The notes under the pieces: generated by a model
What the model was told of the DNA's origin: nothing
What the model saw: the letters and a program-made list of their open reading frames with translations, nothing else
Databases searched by the model: none
Shown here: positions 1 to 9,322 of the stretch, one piece after another
How positions within the stretch are numbered: the first letter of the stretch is position 1
How the letters are laid out: the number at the start of each line of letters is the position of its first letter
Program-made: the position numbers and the translations under genes
Source: Caballeronia ptereochthonis
GTDB taxonomy: Bacteria; Pseudomonadota; Gammaproteobacteria; Burkholderiales; Burkholderiaceae
Assembly (NCBI RefSeq): GCF_001545075.1
Contig: NZ_FCOB02000002.1
Span: 124,001-188,000 of the forward strand
Length of the DNA: 64,000 nt
Direction of reading: 5' to 3'

Positions 1-2
1 TT

Positions 3-218
<216 letters not shown>

Positions 219-246
219 GCCGCAACGGCAGTTGAAGTGGCAGCGA

Positions 247-278
247 GCGGCGACCCTTCGGGGTCGCCGCTTTGCTTT
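247..278 (+). terminator. Rho-independent terminator after katG
   Basis: A perfect 10-bp stem (GCGGCGACCC / GGGTCGCCGC) closes a TTCG tetraloop and is followed by TTTGCTTTC. It lies between the convergent katG and the leftward membrane-protein gene, so it may serve both directions. Confidence 0.9.
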
Positions 279-287
279 CAATGGCCT

Positions 288-1043
288 TCAATGCGCCGCC
301 CGCGCGGGCCGCTGCCTGAACAGCAAGCCGCATATGACGATGAACATCACGAGCGCGATCGATGCCCCATAGCGGCTCATCGCCAGTCCGCCGTTCGCGA
401 CGGGCTTGTCGAGAAAATCGCCGGTTACGGCGCCAAGCGGCCGCGTCAGAATGAACGCGCTCCAGAACAGCAAGGTGCGCGAGATCTCCGTGAAGTAGTA
501 CGCGATCACGATCAGCACGAGCAACCCGCCGAAGATCACCGCCGCGCCCGTATAGCCGAAGCCCGCGTTATCGGCGGTCCAGTCGCCGAGCGCGGTGCCG
601 AGCGTCTGCGAGAACATGATCGTGACCCAGTAGAACGCCTCCGCTTTCGGCGATGCGATGGTCGCGACCGACACCGACCCCATCGTGCGATGCCACACCG
701 CGAGCGACGCGAGCAGCGACACGAGCAGGATCGCGCTGCCGCCCGCGTAGCCGATGCCGAGCGACCGGTCCGCGAAGTCGGCGAGCGTGGTGCCGACGGT
801 CGTCGTCGCGATGATCGTGATCCAGTAGAGCGCGGGGTTGAAGCGTTCCGCCTTGATCTGCGCAATCACCGCGACTGCGAACACGCCCGCGAAGATGACC
901 GTGCTCATCAGATAGCCGAGATTCATCGACATCGAGAGTGCGTCGCCGCCGGTTTCGCCGAGCGTCGTCGCCGCGATCTTGATGATCCAGAAAACGAGGG
1001 TCACTTCCGGAACTTTGGTGAGCGCCTTCTTTGCATGCTCCAT
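288..1043 (-). CDS. COG4705-type multi-spanning membrane protein
   Basis: The product has about 251 residues and is almost entirely hydrophobic, with some seven to eight predicted membrane segments. It begins MEHAKKALTKVPEVTL and carries repeated elements of the form T(L/V)G(E/T)..(G/A)D (TTLGETGGDAL, TTVGTTLADF, QTLGTALGDW, RPLGAVTGDF), typical of the uncharacterised membrane-anchored COG4705 family. The internal repeats suggest duplicated units with acidic residues within the membrane, but the substrate is unknown. The open frame extends upstream to 1157 over the neighbouring oxidase gene; I chose the ATG at 1043 because a GAGAGA stretch precedes it and family members start just before KVPEVTL. 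An ATG at 1055 is an alternative. Function unknown. Confidence 0.78.
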   Translation of the reverse strand: MEHAKKALTKVPEVTLVFWIIKIAATTLGETGGDALSMSMNLGYLMSTVIFAGVFAVAVIAQIKAERFNPALYWITIIATTTVGTTLADFADRSLGIGYAGGSAILLVSLLASLAVWHRTMGSVSVATIASPKAEAFYWVTIMFSQTLGTALGDWTADNAGFGYTGAAVIFGGLLVLIVIAYYFTEISRTLLFWSAFILTRPLGAVTGDFLDKPVANGGLAMSRYGASIALVMFIVICGLLFRQRPARAAH

Positions 1044-1126
1044 GGTGTCTCTCATGGAAAAGTAAAGGCTCAAGCGTAGTGGGCGCTTGCTTAAGAGAGA
1101 CTTAGTGAACGCGATTCGATAAAGGG

Positions 1127-2425
1127 TCAGGACAACGCGTCGAGCAGCGCATACCACGCGACGCCGGCGCTGATATAGAACCGCTGCAGCGCATGCAACG
1201 GAATCGGCTCGATGGAAGCAGGCGGCAGGGGCCAGCCGCGCTCGACGCCCGCGAGATGCGCGGCGAGATGCTTGCCGAACGTGGTGGCCATCGCGACGCC
1301 GCGGCCGTTGTAGCCCAATGCGATGGCCAGTCCCGGCGCGGGCAGATGCACATGCGGCAGAAAATCGCGCGTGATGGCGACGCGGCCTGCCCAGCGATAT
1401 TCATACTCGACGCCTTTCAATTGCGGATACAGAAGCCGCGCGGCGCGTTCGAGATGCGCCCAGTCGGCGGCATCGCGCGGCTCGCGAAACGGTCCGCGTC
1501 CGCCCATCAGAAAGCGGCCGTGGGCATCGCGTCGAAAGTAGAGCAGGAGGCGGCGCGAATCGGAAGCGACCGCCCGCCCCGGCAAGATGTGCTGGCCGAT
1601 CTCGTCAGGCAGCGGCTTGGTCGCGACGATGAAGCTGTTCGCCGCGATCAGCGATTGCGCGAGCCGCGGCCACAATCCGTCCGTGTAGCCGTTGGTCGCG
1701 AGCAGTACCTGCCGCGCATGGATATGCGGCCCGTGCGCGGTATCGATGCGCCAGCCGCTTTCCGATGCCTCCAGCTTCGTCGCGCGCGTCGCGCCGTGAA
1801 TCGCGACGCCGTGCGCGATTGCCGCTCGCGCAAGACCGCGCGCGTAGCTGAGCGGCTGCACGCTGCCCGCGCGCAGATCGATCCAGCCGCCGATATACGC
1901 ATGGGTGCCGAGCCGCTTCGCCAATTGCGCGCGATCGAGCAACTCGACAGGCGCGCCGCGCGCCTGCCACTGCCGCGCGCGCGCGTGCAATACGCCGATG
2001 AGCTTCTCGGAATGCGTCGGCTGAATCCAGCCGTTGCGCGTCGCATCGCAGGAAATGCGATGACGCTCGATGAGATTGAACACGTTATCCGCCGCGCCGC
2101 CGACCATCCGCACGATCGCCTCGCCGTCTTCCTTGCCGAAGCGTCGAAGCAATTCGTCGGGATCGTACTTGAGGCCTGGAATCACCTGTCCGCCGTTGCG
2201 GCCCGATGCGCCCCAACCGGGCTCGTTCGCATCGATCACGCAGACGGACATGCCGCCTTGCGCGAGATGCAGCGCGCACGAAAGCCCCGTGAAGCCCGCA
2301 CCGACGATCGCGACATCGACCGCTTTCGAATCCGCGAGCGGCGGCGCGGGAACGGGCGGCTCGGCGGTCGCGGCCCACAGCGACGGCGGCAATGGCAGCG
2401 CGGAAGTCGTTTGACGCTGGTTCAT
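1127..2425 (-). CDS. FAD-dependent amine/amino-acid oxidase (DAO family, PuuB-like)
   Basis: This 432-residue protein has the N-terminal FAD-binding fingerprint [18 protein letters not shown] followed by [11 protein letters not shown], which is typical of DAO-fold oxidases such as gamma-glutamylputrescine oxidase and glycine/sarcosine oxidases. A C-terminal [16 protein letters not shown] and [18 protein letters not shown] complete the flavin site. It presumably oxidises an amine or amino acid imported by the ABC transporter encoded just upstream: its ATG overlaps the stop of the ATPase gene by four bases (ATGA), which implies translational coupling. It is the last gene of a leftward operon starting at the binding protein. 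The exact substrate cannot be read from sequence; polyamine or opine-type compounds are possible. Confidence 0.88.
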   Translation of the reverse strand: MNQRQTTSALPLPPSLWAATAEPPVPAPPLADSKAVDVAIVGAGFTGLSCALHLAQGGMSVCVIDANEPGWGASGRNGGQVIPGLKYDPDELLRRFGKEDGEAIVRMVGGAADNVFNLIERHRISCDATRNGWIQPTHSEKLIGVLHARARQWQARGAPVELLDRAQLAKRLGTHAYIGGWIDLRAGSVQPLSYARGLARAAIAHGVAIHGATRATKLEASESGWRIDTAHGPHIHARQVLLATNGYTDGLWPRLAQSLIAANSFIVATKPLPDEIGQHILPGRAVASDSRRLLLYFRRDAHGRFLMGGRGPFREPRDAADWAHLERAARLLYPQLKGVEYEYRWAGRVAITRDFLPHVHLPAPGLAIALGYNGRGVAMATTFGKHLAAHLAGVERGWPLPPASIEPIPLHALQRFYISAGVAWYALLDALS

Positions 2426-3168
2426 TTGTCCGCGCTCCCGCCGTTGGCAAGCATTCGCCGAAGGAAGTCACGCGTGCGCTGATGCTGCGGCCGTTCCAGC
2501 ACGTCCGCTGCGCGGCCTTCCTCGCAGATGGTGCCGTCATAAAGAAAGCACACGCGGTCCGCGACTTCGCGCGCGAAGCCCATTTCGTGCGTGACGACGA
2601 TCATCGTCATGCCGTCGCGCGCGAGCTGGCGCATCACGCCGAGCACTTCGCCGACGAGTTCGGGATCGAGCGCGGACGTCGGTTCGTCGAAAAGCATGGC
2701 TTTCGGTTCCATCGCGAGCGCGCGTGCGATGGCGACGCGTTGCTGCTGTCCGCCGGAAAGCTCGTCGGGATATGCATCGATGCGATGCGCCAGCCCCACC
2801 TTCTTCAGCAGCTGACGCGCGTGCTCGCGCACCGCATCGCGCGGCTGCTTTTTCACGTAGAGCGGCCCTTCGCAGACATTTTCCAGCGCCGTGCGATGCG
2901 GAAACAGATTGAAGCGTTGAAACACCATGCCGACATGCGTGCGCAATTCGTGAATGCGTTTGCTCTTCGCATCGACGCGCTCGCCTTCGACGGTGATCGT
3001 GCCCGCGTCATGGCTTTCGAGCCCGTTGATGCAGCGAAGCAGCGTCGATTTGCCCGATCCCGAAGGACCGATCAGACACACGACTTCGCCCGCGTCGACC
3101 TTGAGGCTCACGCCCTTCAACACTTCCTGATCGTGAAAGCGCTTGTGGATGGCGTCGATATCGATCAT
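2422..3168 (-). CDS. Polar amino acid ABC transporter, ATP-binding subunit (GlnQ/HisP type)
   Basis: The 248-residue ATPase shows Walker [10 protein letters not shown] at residues 34-42, the signature LSGGQ at 137-141 and Walker [13 protein letters not shown] from 158, with an H-loop in [10 protein letters not shown]. The pattern matches the PAAT family of amino-acid importers. It acts on the cytoplasmic face and drives uptake with the permease encoded directly upstream; the two genes overlap by four bases, as does the oxidase gene downstream. Length is normal for GlnQ. It lies in a compact leftward operon with a periplasmic binding protein, a permease and a FAD amine oxidase, so an amine or amino acid is the probable cargo. 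Confidence 0.95.
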   Translation of the reverse strand: MIDIDAIHKRFHDQEVLKGVSLKVDAGEVVCLIGPSGSGKSTLLRCINGLESHDAGTITVEGERVDAKSKRIHELRTHVGMVFQRFNLFPHRTALENVCEGPLYVKKQPRDAVREHARQLLKKVGLAHRIDAYPDELSGGQQQRVAIARALAMEPKAMLFDEPTSALDPELVGEVLGVMRQLARDGMTMIVVTHEMGFAREVADRVCFLYDGTICEEGRAADVLERPQHQRTRDFLRRMLANGGSADK

Positions 3169-3833
3169 CGCTTGCCTCGCGTGCGTTTCCTGAGCGTGAG
3201 TCGACGTTCGAGCACCCGCAGCGCATAGACGAGCGGCAGGCTCAACGCGAGATAGAGCAGCGCGACGAGCGTAAACACGGTCATGTTCTGGAACGTCGAC
3301 GACGCGATCAGCTGCCCCGCGCGCGTCATTTCAGCGACGGTGATGGTCGAGGCGAGCGACGAGTCCTTGAGCATCATCACGAGCGTATTGCCATAGGGCG
3401 GCAACGCGATGCGAAACGCCTGCGGCAGCACCACGCGCCGCATGATGAGCCCGCCCTTCATGCCGATGGACTGCGCCGCCTCGATCTGCCCGCGATCGAT
3501 CGCCTGAATGCCCGCGCGAAAGTTCTCCGCCTGATACGCGCTGTACGCGATCCCGAGACCGATGAAACCCGCCTGAAACGCGCTCAATTGCACGCCGAGA
3601 TCGGGCAGCACGAAGTAGATGTAGAAGAGCTGCACAATGATCGGCAGCCCGCGAATCACGTTGACGATGAGCGCCGCGAGATTCGAGAGCGCCTTGTTCG
3701 CCGACACCCGCATCAGCGCGAGCGCGAGCCCGATGAGCGTGCTCAGGATGAACGAGCAGATCGTGATCTCGATCGTGACGACCGCGCCCTTGAGCAGGAT
3801 CGGCAGGAAGTCGAGCGCGTTCTGAATGAACAT
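3165..3833 (-). CDS. Polar amino acid ABC transporter, permease subunit
   Basis: The 222-residue membrane protein has about five transmembrane helices and the EAA loop of HisM/GlnP permeases ([22 protein letters not shown]), which docks onto the ATPase. Only one permease gene is present, so it probably forms a homodimer, as in many PAAT systems. It sits 24 bases downstream of the binding-protein gene and overlaps the ATPase gene by four bases. It is expected in the inner membrane. Confidence in the family is high; the substrate is not determined. Confidence 0.94.
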   Translation of the reverse strand: MFIQNALDFLPILLKGAVVTIEITICSFILSTLIGLALALMRVSANKALSNLAALIVNVIRGLPIIVQLFYIYFVLPDLGVQLSAFQAGFIGLGIAYSAYQAENFRAGIQAIDRGQIEAAQSIGMKGGLIMRRVVLPQAFRIALPPYGNTLVMMLKDSSLASTITVAEMTRAGQLIASSTFQNMTVFTLVALLYLALSLPLVYALRVLERRLTLRKRTRGKR

Positions 3834-3857
3834 GACGGTGCTTCCTTCAATGCCGCG

Positions 3858-4619
3858 TCATTCCTCCTGCCACTTCTTGATGATCTGCGCGAGTTCGCCG
3901 TCGGCCTTGATCTTCCTGATGCCCGCGTTGAGCTTGTCGAGCGTTTCCTTGTCGCCCTTTCTGACGACGAAGCACACTTGTCCCGTGACCTCCGGCTTGT
4001 AGCCTTCGACCAGGCGCAATTGCGGATTCGGGTTCTTCTGCAACTGATACGCGACGATCGGGTGATCGCCGAAGCCCGCCTTGATGCGGCCGAGCGCGAC
4101 GTCGCGCATGATGTCCGCGACGGAGTCGTAGGTGCGCACTTCCTTGAAGATGCCTTTCTTGTTCAGCGCATCGACGAATGCGGTCCCCACCTGTGCGCCC
4201 ACGACTTCGCCCTTCAGATCGTCCATCGACGTGTACTTGCCCTTGTCGTCCGCGCGTACGATGAGGCCTTCGCCGTAGCTATAGACCGTGTCCGAGAAAT
4301 CGACGACCTGCTCGCGCGCGGGCGTCTTGAGCATCGCGGCGGAAATGATGTCGATCTTCTTCGTCGTGAGCGAGGGAATCAGCGCGGAGAACGTGGTCTG
4401 CTGCACCTTCACGTCGAAGCCGGCGGCCTTGCCCGTTGCGCTGATGGCATCGACCAGCAGGCCCTGGATCTCGTTGCTCTTCACGTCGAGGAAGGTGAAC
4501 GGCACGCCGGTGGCGGTGGAGCCGACCGTGTACGTGGTTTCGGCGAACGCGGCGGGCGCCGCTGCGATGATCCATCCGGCGGTCAGACCGGCCGCAATAC
4601 GCTTCAGTGCTCGAATCAT
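3858..4619 (-). CDS. Family 3 amino acid ABC transporter substrate-binding protein
   Basis: The 253-residue protein begins MIRALKRIAAGLTAGWIIAA with a signal peptide cleaved after AFA at about residue 26, leaving ETTYTVGSTATGVPFTFLD. The mature part follows the SBP family 3 fold, with a conserved DVKSNEIQGLLVDAI segment and a C-terminal LDKLNAGIRKIKADGELAQIIKKW. It would bind the ligand in the periplasm and deliver it to the permease encoded downstream. The open frame runs far upstream to 5459, but that extension is antisense to the IclR gene; the ATG at 4619 is the only start giving a signal peptide. It is divergent from the IclR regulator across a 144-bp region holding a palindrome. Confidence 0.92.
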   Translation of the reverse strand: MIRALKRIAAGLTAGWIIAAAPAAFAETTYTVGSTATGVPFTFLDVKSNEIQGLLVDAISATGKAAGFDVKVQQTTFSALIPSLTTKKIDIISAAMLKTPAREQVVDFSDTVYSYGEGLIVRADDKGKYTSMDDLKGEVVGAQVGTAFVDALNKKGIFKEVRTYDSVADIMRDVALGRIKAGFGDHPIVAYQLQKNPNPQLRLVEGYKPEVTGQVCFVVRKGDKETLDKLNAGIRKIKADGELAQIIKKWQEE

Positions 4620-4708
4620 GAGGCTTTCTCCCGATGATTGAAATCGAAACCGCAGACCACATGGCTGCATGATATGCGAGTCAAAAAAATCGAACATCAA
4701 ACTTTGCG

Positions 4709-4723
4709 TATCGAATATCGATA
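4709..4723. promoter_or_regulatory. Candidate IclR operator (TATCGA-ATA-TCGATA)
   Basis: The 15-bp sequence TATCGAATATCGATA is a perfect palindrome with 6-bp arms around ATA. It lies in the divergent region between the binding-protein gene and the iclR gene, 40 bases before the iclR ATG. A related ATCGAACATC occurs about 20 bases to its left, giving two similar half-sites. The position fits autoregulation plus control of the ABC-oxidase operon. Confidence 0.55.
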
Positions 4724-4763
4724 TGCTAGTTTCAATTCGGGGACAATCACAATTGGGATTTTC

Positions 4764-5570
4764 ATGAACGACGAGCCGACCGAGGACACTGGCGGCGAAA
4801 CGGCGGATGCGCTCTTCAACCAGTCGCTGGAGAAGGGCATCGCGGTGCTGCGCTCGTTTTCCGCGCAGCGGCGCACGATGAGCCTGCCCGAACTCGCGGA
4901 GGCGGCGGGCATCACGAAGAGCAGCGCGCAGCGCATGATCTACACGCTGGAGAAGCTCGGCTACGTGAGGAAGCATCCGCGCACGAAGCGCTATCAACTG
5001 ACGCCGCGCGTGATGCAGATCGGCTACAACTATCTCGCGGCGGACACGGTAATCGACGTCGCGAATCCGTTTCTCTCCGAGCTCACCAACGTGGCAGGCG
5101 AGACCTGCAATCTCACCGAGCCCGACGGCGACGAGATGCTCTACGTCGCGCGTTTCGTCTGCATGAAGTTCGTGCCCATTCACATGCCCATCGGAAGCCG
5201 CATTCCGATGTATTGCACGGCCTCGGGTCGCGCCTATCTGAGCGCGCTGCCGGTCGATGAAGCACGCGCGATCATCGATGCCAGCGAGCGCATCGCGCAT
5301 ACGCAGTACACGGAGACGGACCCCGGCAAGCTCGAAGCGATTCTGGAGAAGGCGCGCCGCAACGGCTATGCGACCAATCGCGAGGAACTGTTTCTCGGCG
5401 ACATGACGATCGCCGCGCCCGTGCTCGACGGCGAGCGGCGGCCGGTCGCGGCGGTGCACGTCGTCGCGCCGACGAGCCGCTGGACACTGGCCGAAGCGGA
5501 GCAGCGGCTCGCGCCCGCGGTGATCGAATGCGCGCGCAGCATCAGCAATTCCATCCGCACGCTCGGATGA
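4764..5570 (+). CDS. IclR-family transcriptional regulator of the ABC-oxidase operon
   Basis: The 268-residue protein has an N-terminal winged helix-turn-helix (SLEKGIAVLRSF, then LPELAEAAGITKSSAQRMIYTLEKLGYV) and a C-terminal effector domain of the GAF-like IclR type, with EPDGDEMLYVARF and GSRIPMYCTASGRAYLSALP. I start it at the ATG at 4764; the frame stays open upstream to 4638 but that part crosses the promoter region and palindrome. It is divergent from the amino-acid transporter operon, the usual arrangement for a local regulator, and is followed 68 bases later by an isocitrate-lyase-superfamily gene on the same strand that it may also control. Confidence 0.9.
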   Translation: MNDEPTEDTGGETADALFNQSLEKGIAVLRSFSAQRRTMSLPELAEAAGITKSSAQRMIYTLEKLGYVRKHPRTKRYQLTPRVMQIGYNYLAADTVIDVANPFLSELTNVAGETCNLTEPDGDEMLYVARFVCMKFVPIHMPIGSRIPMYCTASGRAYLSALPVDEARAIIDASERIAHTQYTETDPGKLEAILEKARRNGYATNREELFLGDMTIAAPVLDGERRPVAAVHVVAPTSRWTLAEAEQRLAPAVIECARSISNSIRTLG

Positions 5571-5638
5571 CGCACGCGTTTGCGGCTAATCGCGTATCGT
5601 CTACGCTTGACTCGATCGTTCATCGACAGGAGACCGCC

Positions 5639-6463
5639 ATGCCTCGCACCGTCGCCGGGAAACGCGCCGCTTTTCGTGCGCTGCACGAATCCGGTTGCTT
5701 CATGTTGCCGAATCCGTGGGATGTCGGGTCCGCGCGCTATCTGGAAACGCTGGGCTTCAAGGCGCTCGCGACGACGAGCTCCGGCTTCGCATGGTCCAAA
5801 GGCCGGGCGGACAATCACGTCACGCGTGATCTCGTGCTCGCTCATTTGCGCGAGATCGTCGAGGCGACCGGCTTGCCGGTGAACGCGGACTTCGAAAACG
5901 GCTTCGGCGCGACGCCGGATGAAGTCGCGCACAGCGTGAGGCTCGCGGTGGAAACGGGTGTCGCGGGCTTGTCGATCGAGGATTCGACCGGCGATGCATC
6001 GGCGCCCCTGTTTCCGGTCGATATCGCCGTGGAGCGCATGAAGGCGGCGCGGCGCGCGATCGATGAAAGCGGCGGCGATACCTTGCTCGTCGGCCGCGCG
6101 GAGAATTTCTTCGCGGGCAAGCCCGATCTCGACGACGCGATCGCGCGTCTCAAGGCCTATTCCGACGCGGGCGCGGATTGTCTCTATGCGCCCGGCATCA
6201 AGACGCGCGAGCAGATTGAAGCCGTGGTGAAGGCGGTCGCGCCGAAGCCGGTGAATCTGTTGATCGGCGGCGTATCGGAGTTCACCTTGAGCGACGTCGC
6301 CGCGTTCGGCGTGCGGCGCGTGAGCGTCGGCGGAGGGCTCGCGCGCGCCGCGTGGGGCGGGTTCATCCGCGCGGCGCAAGGGCTCGCCGACGGGCGTTTC
6401 GATGGATTCAAGGATGCGGCGGCGGGCAACGATCTCAACGGAATATTCGACGAGCGCGCATAG
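5639..6463 (+). CDS. Isocitrate lyase/PEP mutase superfamily protein (no KKCGH motif)
   Basis: This 274-residue TIM-barrel protein matches the isocitrate lyase/phosphoenolpyruvate mutase superfamily: LPNPWDVGSARYLETLGFKALATTSSG near the start, VNADFENGFG for the Mg-binding acidic cluster, and GLSIEDST. It lacks the KKCGH active-site motif of true C-C lyases, so it belongs to the short uncharacterised branch often annotated as carboxyvinyl-carboxyphosphonate mutase-like. A good AGGAG precedes the ATG at 5639; an in-frame upstream extension has no such site. A second, KKCGH-bearing member of the superfamily lies at 6926-7804. It would be cytoplasmic and act on an oxo- or hydroxy-acid; the substrate is unknown. 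Confidence 0.85.
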   Translation: MPRTVAGKRAAFRALHESGCFMLPNPWDVGSARYLETLGFKALATTSSGFAWSKGRADNHVTRDLVLAHLREIVEATGLPVNADFENGFGATPDEVAHSVRLAVETGVAGLSIEDSTGDASAPLFPVDIAVERMKAARRAIDESGGDTLLVGRAENFFAGKPDLDDAIARLKAYSDAGADCLYAPGIKTREQIEAVVKAVAPKPVNLLIGGVSEFTLSDVAAFGVRRVSVGGGLARAAWGGFIRAAQGLADGRFDGFKDAAAGNDLNGIFDERA

Positions 6464-6484
6464 TTCCTCATTTCAAGGGAGACC

Positions 6485-6889
6485 ATGAACATGGCTCGTG
6501 AAATCATCCGCGTCGAACCGCTTTCGACCTGGCTCGAACGGTTCAAGGCGCCGACCTCGGCCGTCACGCGTCACGGCGACACGGTCTACGTGTCCGGCTT
6601 TCCGCCCTTCGATCCGGCGACGGGAGAAGTCGTTGCGAATGCAGGCATCGAACGGCAGACCGAGCTGGTTCTCGAGCAGTTGAAGCTGTGCGTCGAGACC
6701 GCGGGCTCGTCGCTGGATCAGGTGTTGAAGTGCAACGTCTATTGCACGTCCGTCGATGCGTTTCCCACCGTCAACGCGGTCTACGCGCGCTTCTTCGGAG
6801 CGAACCCTCCCGCACGCATTTTCATCAACGTTCCGGCGTGGCCGGGCGGCTTCGACATCGAGATCGATTGCGTGGCGGCGGTGGCTTGA
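6485..6889 (+). CDS. RidA family protein (YjgF/YER057c/UK114)
   Basis: The 134-residue protein has the RidA layout with TRHGDTVYVSGFPPFDPATGEV, ERQTELVLEQLKLCVETAGSSLDQVLKCNVYCTSVDAF and a C-terminal PARIFINVPAWPGGFDIEIDCVAA. RidA proteins form cytoplasmic trimers that hydrolyse reactive enamine/imine intermediates; the canonical catalytic Arg before the final region is seen in PARIFINV. It follows the isocitrate-lyase-superfamily gene by 21 bases with AAGGGAGA upstream of the ATG, so the two are probably cotranscribed. Imines released by the nearby FAD amine oxidase are a plausible substrate. Confidence 0.9.
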   Translation: MNMAREIIRVEPLSTWLERFKAPTSAVTRHGDTVYVSGFPPFDPATGEVVANAGIERQTELVLEQLKLCVETAGSSLDQVLKCNVYCTSVDAFPTVNAVYARFFGANPPARIFINVPAWPGGFDIEIDCVAAVA

Positions 6890-6925
6890 GTTTCGACTGC
6901 GCGAAACGCAGGCCATTCGAAGCGG

Positions 6926-7804
6926 TCAGTCCGCATGCGCCCGATCGAACGCCCAGACTTCCGGGAAGCCCATCAGCTCGCACATCTCCGGGAACGGATA
7001 CATCGCACCGGAAGCGCCTTCGGTGCCTTTGCGGGCGAGAATCTCGCCGTACACGTCCTTGAGCGCCTTCGCGACGGAGAGAAAACCCGAAGCCGGATAG
7101 ATCGCCAGCGAAAAGCCGAGCTTCTGCAATTCTTCCGGCGCAAGCTGCGGCGTCCTTCCACCTTCGACCACGTTGACGAGCAGCGGCATGTCGAACGTGC
7201 GCCCGATCGTCTCCAGTTCCGCCACGCTTTCCGGCGATTCGATGAACAGCACATCCGCGCCGGCCTTCGCATAAGCCTCGCCGCGCCGCAGCGCTTCGTC
7301 GAGGCCGAGTGACGTACGGGCATCGGTTCTCGCGACGATCTGGAAATTGCTGTCTCCGCGGCTTTCCACCGCGACCTTGATCTTGCGCACCATCTCCTCG
7401 GGCGCGATCACGCGCCGCCCCGGCGTGTGGCCGCATTTCTTGGGAAATTCCTGATCTTCGAGCTGAATGCCCGCCGCTCCCGCCTGTTCGTAACCACGCA
7501 CCGTATGCGCGACGTTGAGCAGACCGCCGTAGCCCGTGTCGCCATCGCAGATCATCGGCGTCTTCGTGCCGCCGCAAAACGCCGCGACGCGATCGAGCAT
7601 GTCGGTGTACGTGGCGAGCCCCGCATCCGGCAGTCCCAGGTAGGACGCGACCGTGCCGAGTCCCGTCATGTAGAGGCAATCGAAGCCCATCGAGTCGGCC
7701 ATCTTCGCGGAGATCATGTCGAAGATGCCGGGCGCGGTGACGATCTCCTTGCGCGCGAACCGCGCTTTCAACGCCTGACGCTTGCTTTCATGTGAAACGC
7801 TCAT
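6926..7804 (-). CDS. Isocitrate lyase-superfamily C-C lyase (methylisocitrate lyase/oxaloacetate decarboxylase-like)
   Basis: The 292-residue protein carries all superfamily landmarks: PGIFDMISAKMADSMGFDCLYMTG, CDGDTGYGG for metal binding, and the catalytic KKCGH motif inside EDQEFPKKCGHTPGRRV. It therefore probably cleaves a C-C bond in a 2-hydroxy or methyl-branched dicarboxylate, as in 2-methylisocitrate or 2,3-dimethylmalate lyase. PrpC and PrpD are not nearby, so a methylcitrate-cycle role is not supported. It is the distal gene of a leftward gntR-MFS-lyase group and 30 bases downstream of the MFS gene. Exact substrate unknown. Confidence 0.85.
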   Translation of the reverse strand: MSVSHESKRQALKARFARKEIVTAPGIFDMISAKMADSMGFDCLYMTGLGTVASYLGLPDAGLATYTDMLDRVAAFCGGTKTPMICDGDTGYGGLLNVAHTVRGYEQAGAAGIQLEDQEFPKKCGHTPGRRVIAPEEMVRKIKVAVESRGDSNFQIVARTDARTSLGLDEALRRGEAYAKAGADVLFIESPESVAELETIGRTFDMPLLVNVVEGGRTPQLAPEELQKLGFSLAIYPASGFLSVAKALKDVYGEILARKGTEGASGAMYPFPEMCELMGFPEVWAFDRAHAD

Positions 7805-7834
7805 GAGGTGTCCCGTGTGTGCGAAGTGAAGGAT

Positions 7835-9247
7835 TCAACGTTGTGATTCGTGCGAGAGCGATGACGTCGCGAGCGCTTCGCCGGTGTCGGGCGAAGGCGC
7901 GATGTCTTCCAGCGAGCGGCGATTCGTCTCGATGCCGAACACCGCGAGCACGACGGCCATGACGACGAGCGCGCCGATGATCATCGACAGCACGTCCTTC
8001 ACGCCGCCTGTTGCGTACATCACGACGACGAGCTGCGGCGCGAAAATACCCGTGATGCGCCCTGCGCAGCCCGCGATGCCGTTCGCGCGCATGCGGTTCT
8101 CGGTGGCGAAGAGCTCGGGAATGTAGGTCGCGATGCCGAGCGCGACCATCAGATAGGTGAGCGTGAAGAGCAGGAAGCCGAGCAGCGTCGCCGTTTCGAC
8201 CCCCGTCGAATGCCCGTAGAGCCAGCCGATCACCGCCGCGAGCGCCGACACCGCGATGAGCCCGTTCTTGCGCCCGATCCTGTCTGCGATCAGCACGCCG
8301 ACGAGCGCGCCCGCAGGTCCGCCGAGCGACATCAGCGTCGAATAGCCGAGCGACGACGCCATGCCGATGCCTTGCTTCATCAGGAACGTCGGCACCCATA
8401 CGATGAAGCCGTAGATCACCATGTTGATCGAGACCTGCACGATGATCGATACGAACATGCGGCGAAGCTGTGCGGGCGCGAAAAGTTCGAGCAGCGTGGT
8501 TTTCTTCGTCACCGTGCGCGGCGCGTCGGCGATGGGCGGCAGCGGCGCACGGCGGGCGGATTCTTCTTCGGCGGCGCGCAGGATCGCTTCGGCTTCGTCG
8601 TAGCGGCCTTTGGATTCGAGCCAGCGCGGCGATTCGGGCATCTTCTTGCGGATGATCCACACGATCATCGCGCCGATCCCGACGATCGCGAACATTGCGC
8701 GCCAGCCGATCGTCGGGATGATGAGATAGCCGAGGAACGTCGAGAAGAACAGCGCCGAGTTCGTGATGAGCGACAGATACGCCGACCACTTGCCGCGCAC
8801 GGCGGGCGGCATGAATTCGCCGACCGATCCATAGCCCACGACGATCTCCGCGCCCAGCCCGAGGCCCATGAAGAAGCGGCACACGATGAGCCACGTCATG
8901 TTCGGCGCGAACGCGCCCGCGATCGACGCGAGGCCGAATACGGCGAGATTGAACTGATACGTGAATTTGCGGCCTTTCGCGTCGCCGAGCACGCCTGCCG
9001 TGAACGCGCCGATCAACATGCCGACGAACGTCGACGAGAGGAACGCGGCGTTCAGATGCATCGTCGACCAGCCGGTCTTGGCGAGCGCGCCGAGCACGCC
9101 GCCCGCGAGATAGATGTCGAACGAATCGAGGAACATGCCCGCGCCGATCAGCCACAGCACGCGCTTGTGAAAGCCGGAGATGGGCAGCCGGTCCAGTCGC
9201 GGACCGGCGCTTACGGTGCTTATGGTCGTGCCATCCGTGCTCAGCAT
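7835..9247 (-). CDS. MFS transporter (sugar/aromatic acid:H+ symporter type)
   Basis: The 470-residue protein has twelve predicted membrane helices, the loop 2-3 motif GDAKGRKFTYQFN, and PESPRWLESKGRYDEAEAIL between the two halves, which is typical of the sugar-porter and AAHS branches. A second DRIGRKNG motif occurs between helices 8 and 9. It would import an organic acid or related compound across the inner membrane. It lies between gntR and a KKCGH-type lyase gene on the same strand, so it probably imports the lyase pathway's substrate under GntR control. Confidence 0.88.
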   Translation of the reverse strand: MLSTDGTTISTVSAGPRLDRLPISGFHKRVLWLIGAGMFLDSFDIYLAGGVLGALAKTGWSTMHLNAAFLSSTFVGMLIGAFTAGVLGDAKGRKFTYQFNLAVFGLASIAGAFAPNMTWLIVCRFFMGLGLGAEIVVGYGSVGEFMPPAVRGKWSAYLSLITNSALFFSTFLGYLIIPTIGWRAMFAIVGIGAMIVWIIRKKMPESPRWLESKGRYDEAEAILRAAEEESARRAPLPPIADAPRTVTKKTTLLELFAPAQLRRMFVSIIVQVSINMVIYGFIVWVPTFLMKQGIGMASSLGYSTLMSLGGPAGALVGVLIADRIGRKNGLIAVSALAAVIGWLYGHSTGVETATLLGFLLFTLTYLMVALGIATYIPELFATENRMRANGIAGCAGRITGIFAPQLVVVMYATGGVKDVLSMIIGALVVMAVVLAVFGIETNRRSLEDIAPSPDTGEALATSSLSHESQR

Positions 9248-9322
9248 ATCGTGTCTCCAGCGTCGCTCGCGCGACTGTCCAATGACGGTTCGTAATGCCG
9301 TTGCTGCCCGAAGCGCCGCGAC

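Noticed and set aside
3588..4637. 350-codon plus-strand frame over the permease and binding-protein genes
   Set aside because: It is antisense to conserved transporter genes and very rich in Arg/Asp/Glu, as expected for shadow frames in high-GC DNA.
4620..5459. N-terminal extension of the binding protein up to 5459
   Set aside because: The extension is antisense to iclR, lacks a signal peptide and crosses the palindrome; the ATG at 4619 starts a proper signal.
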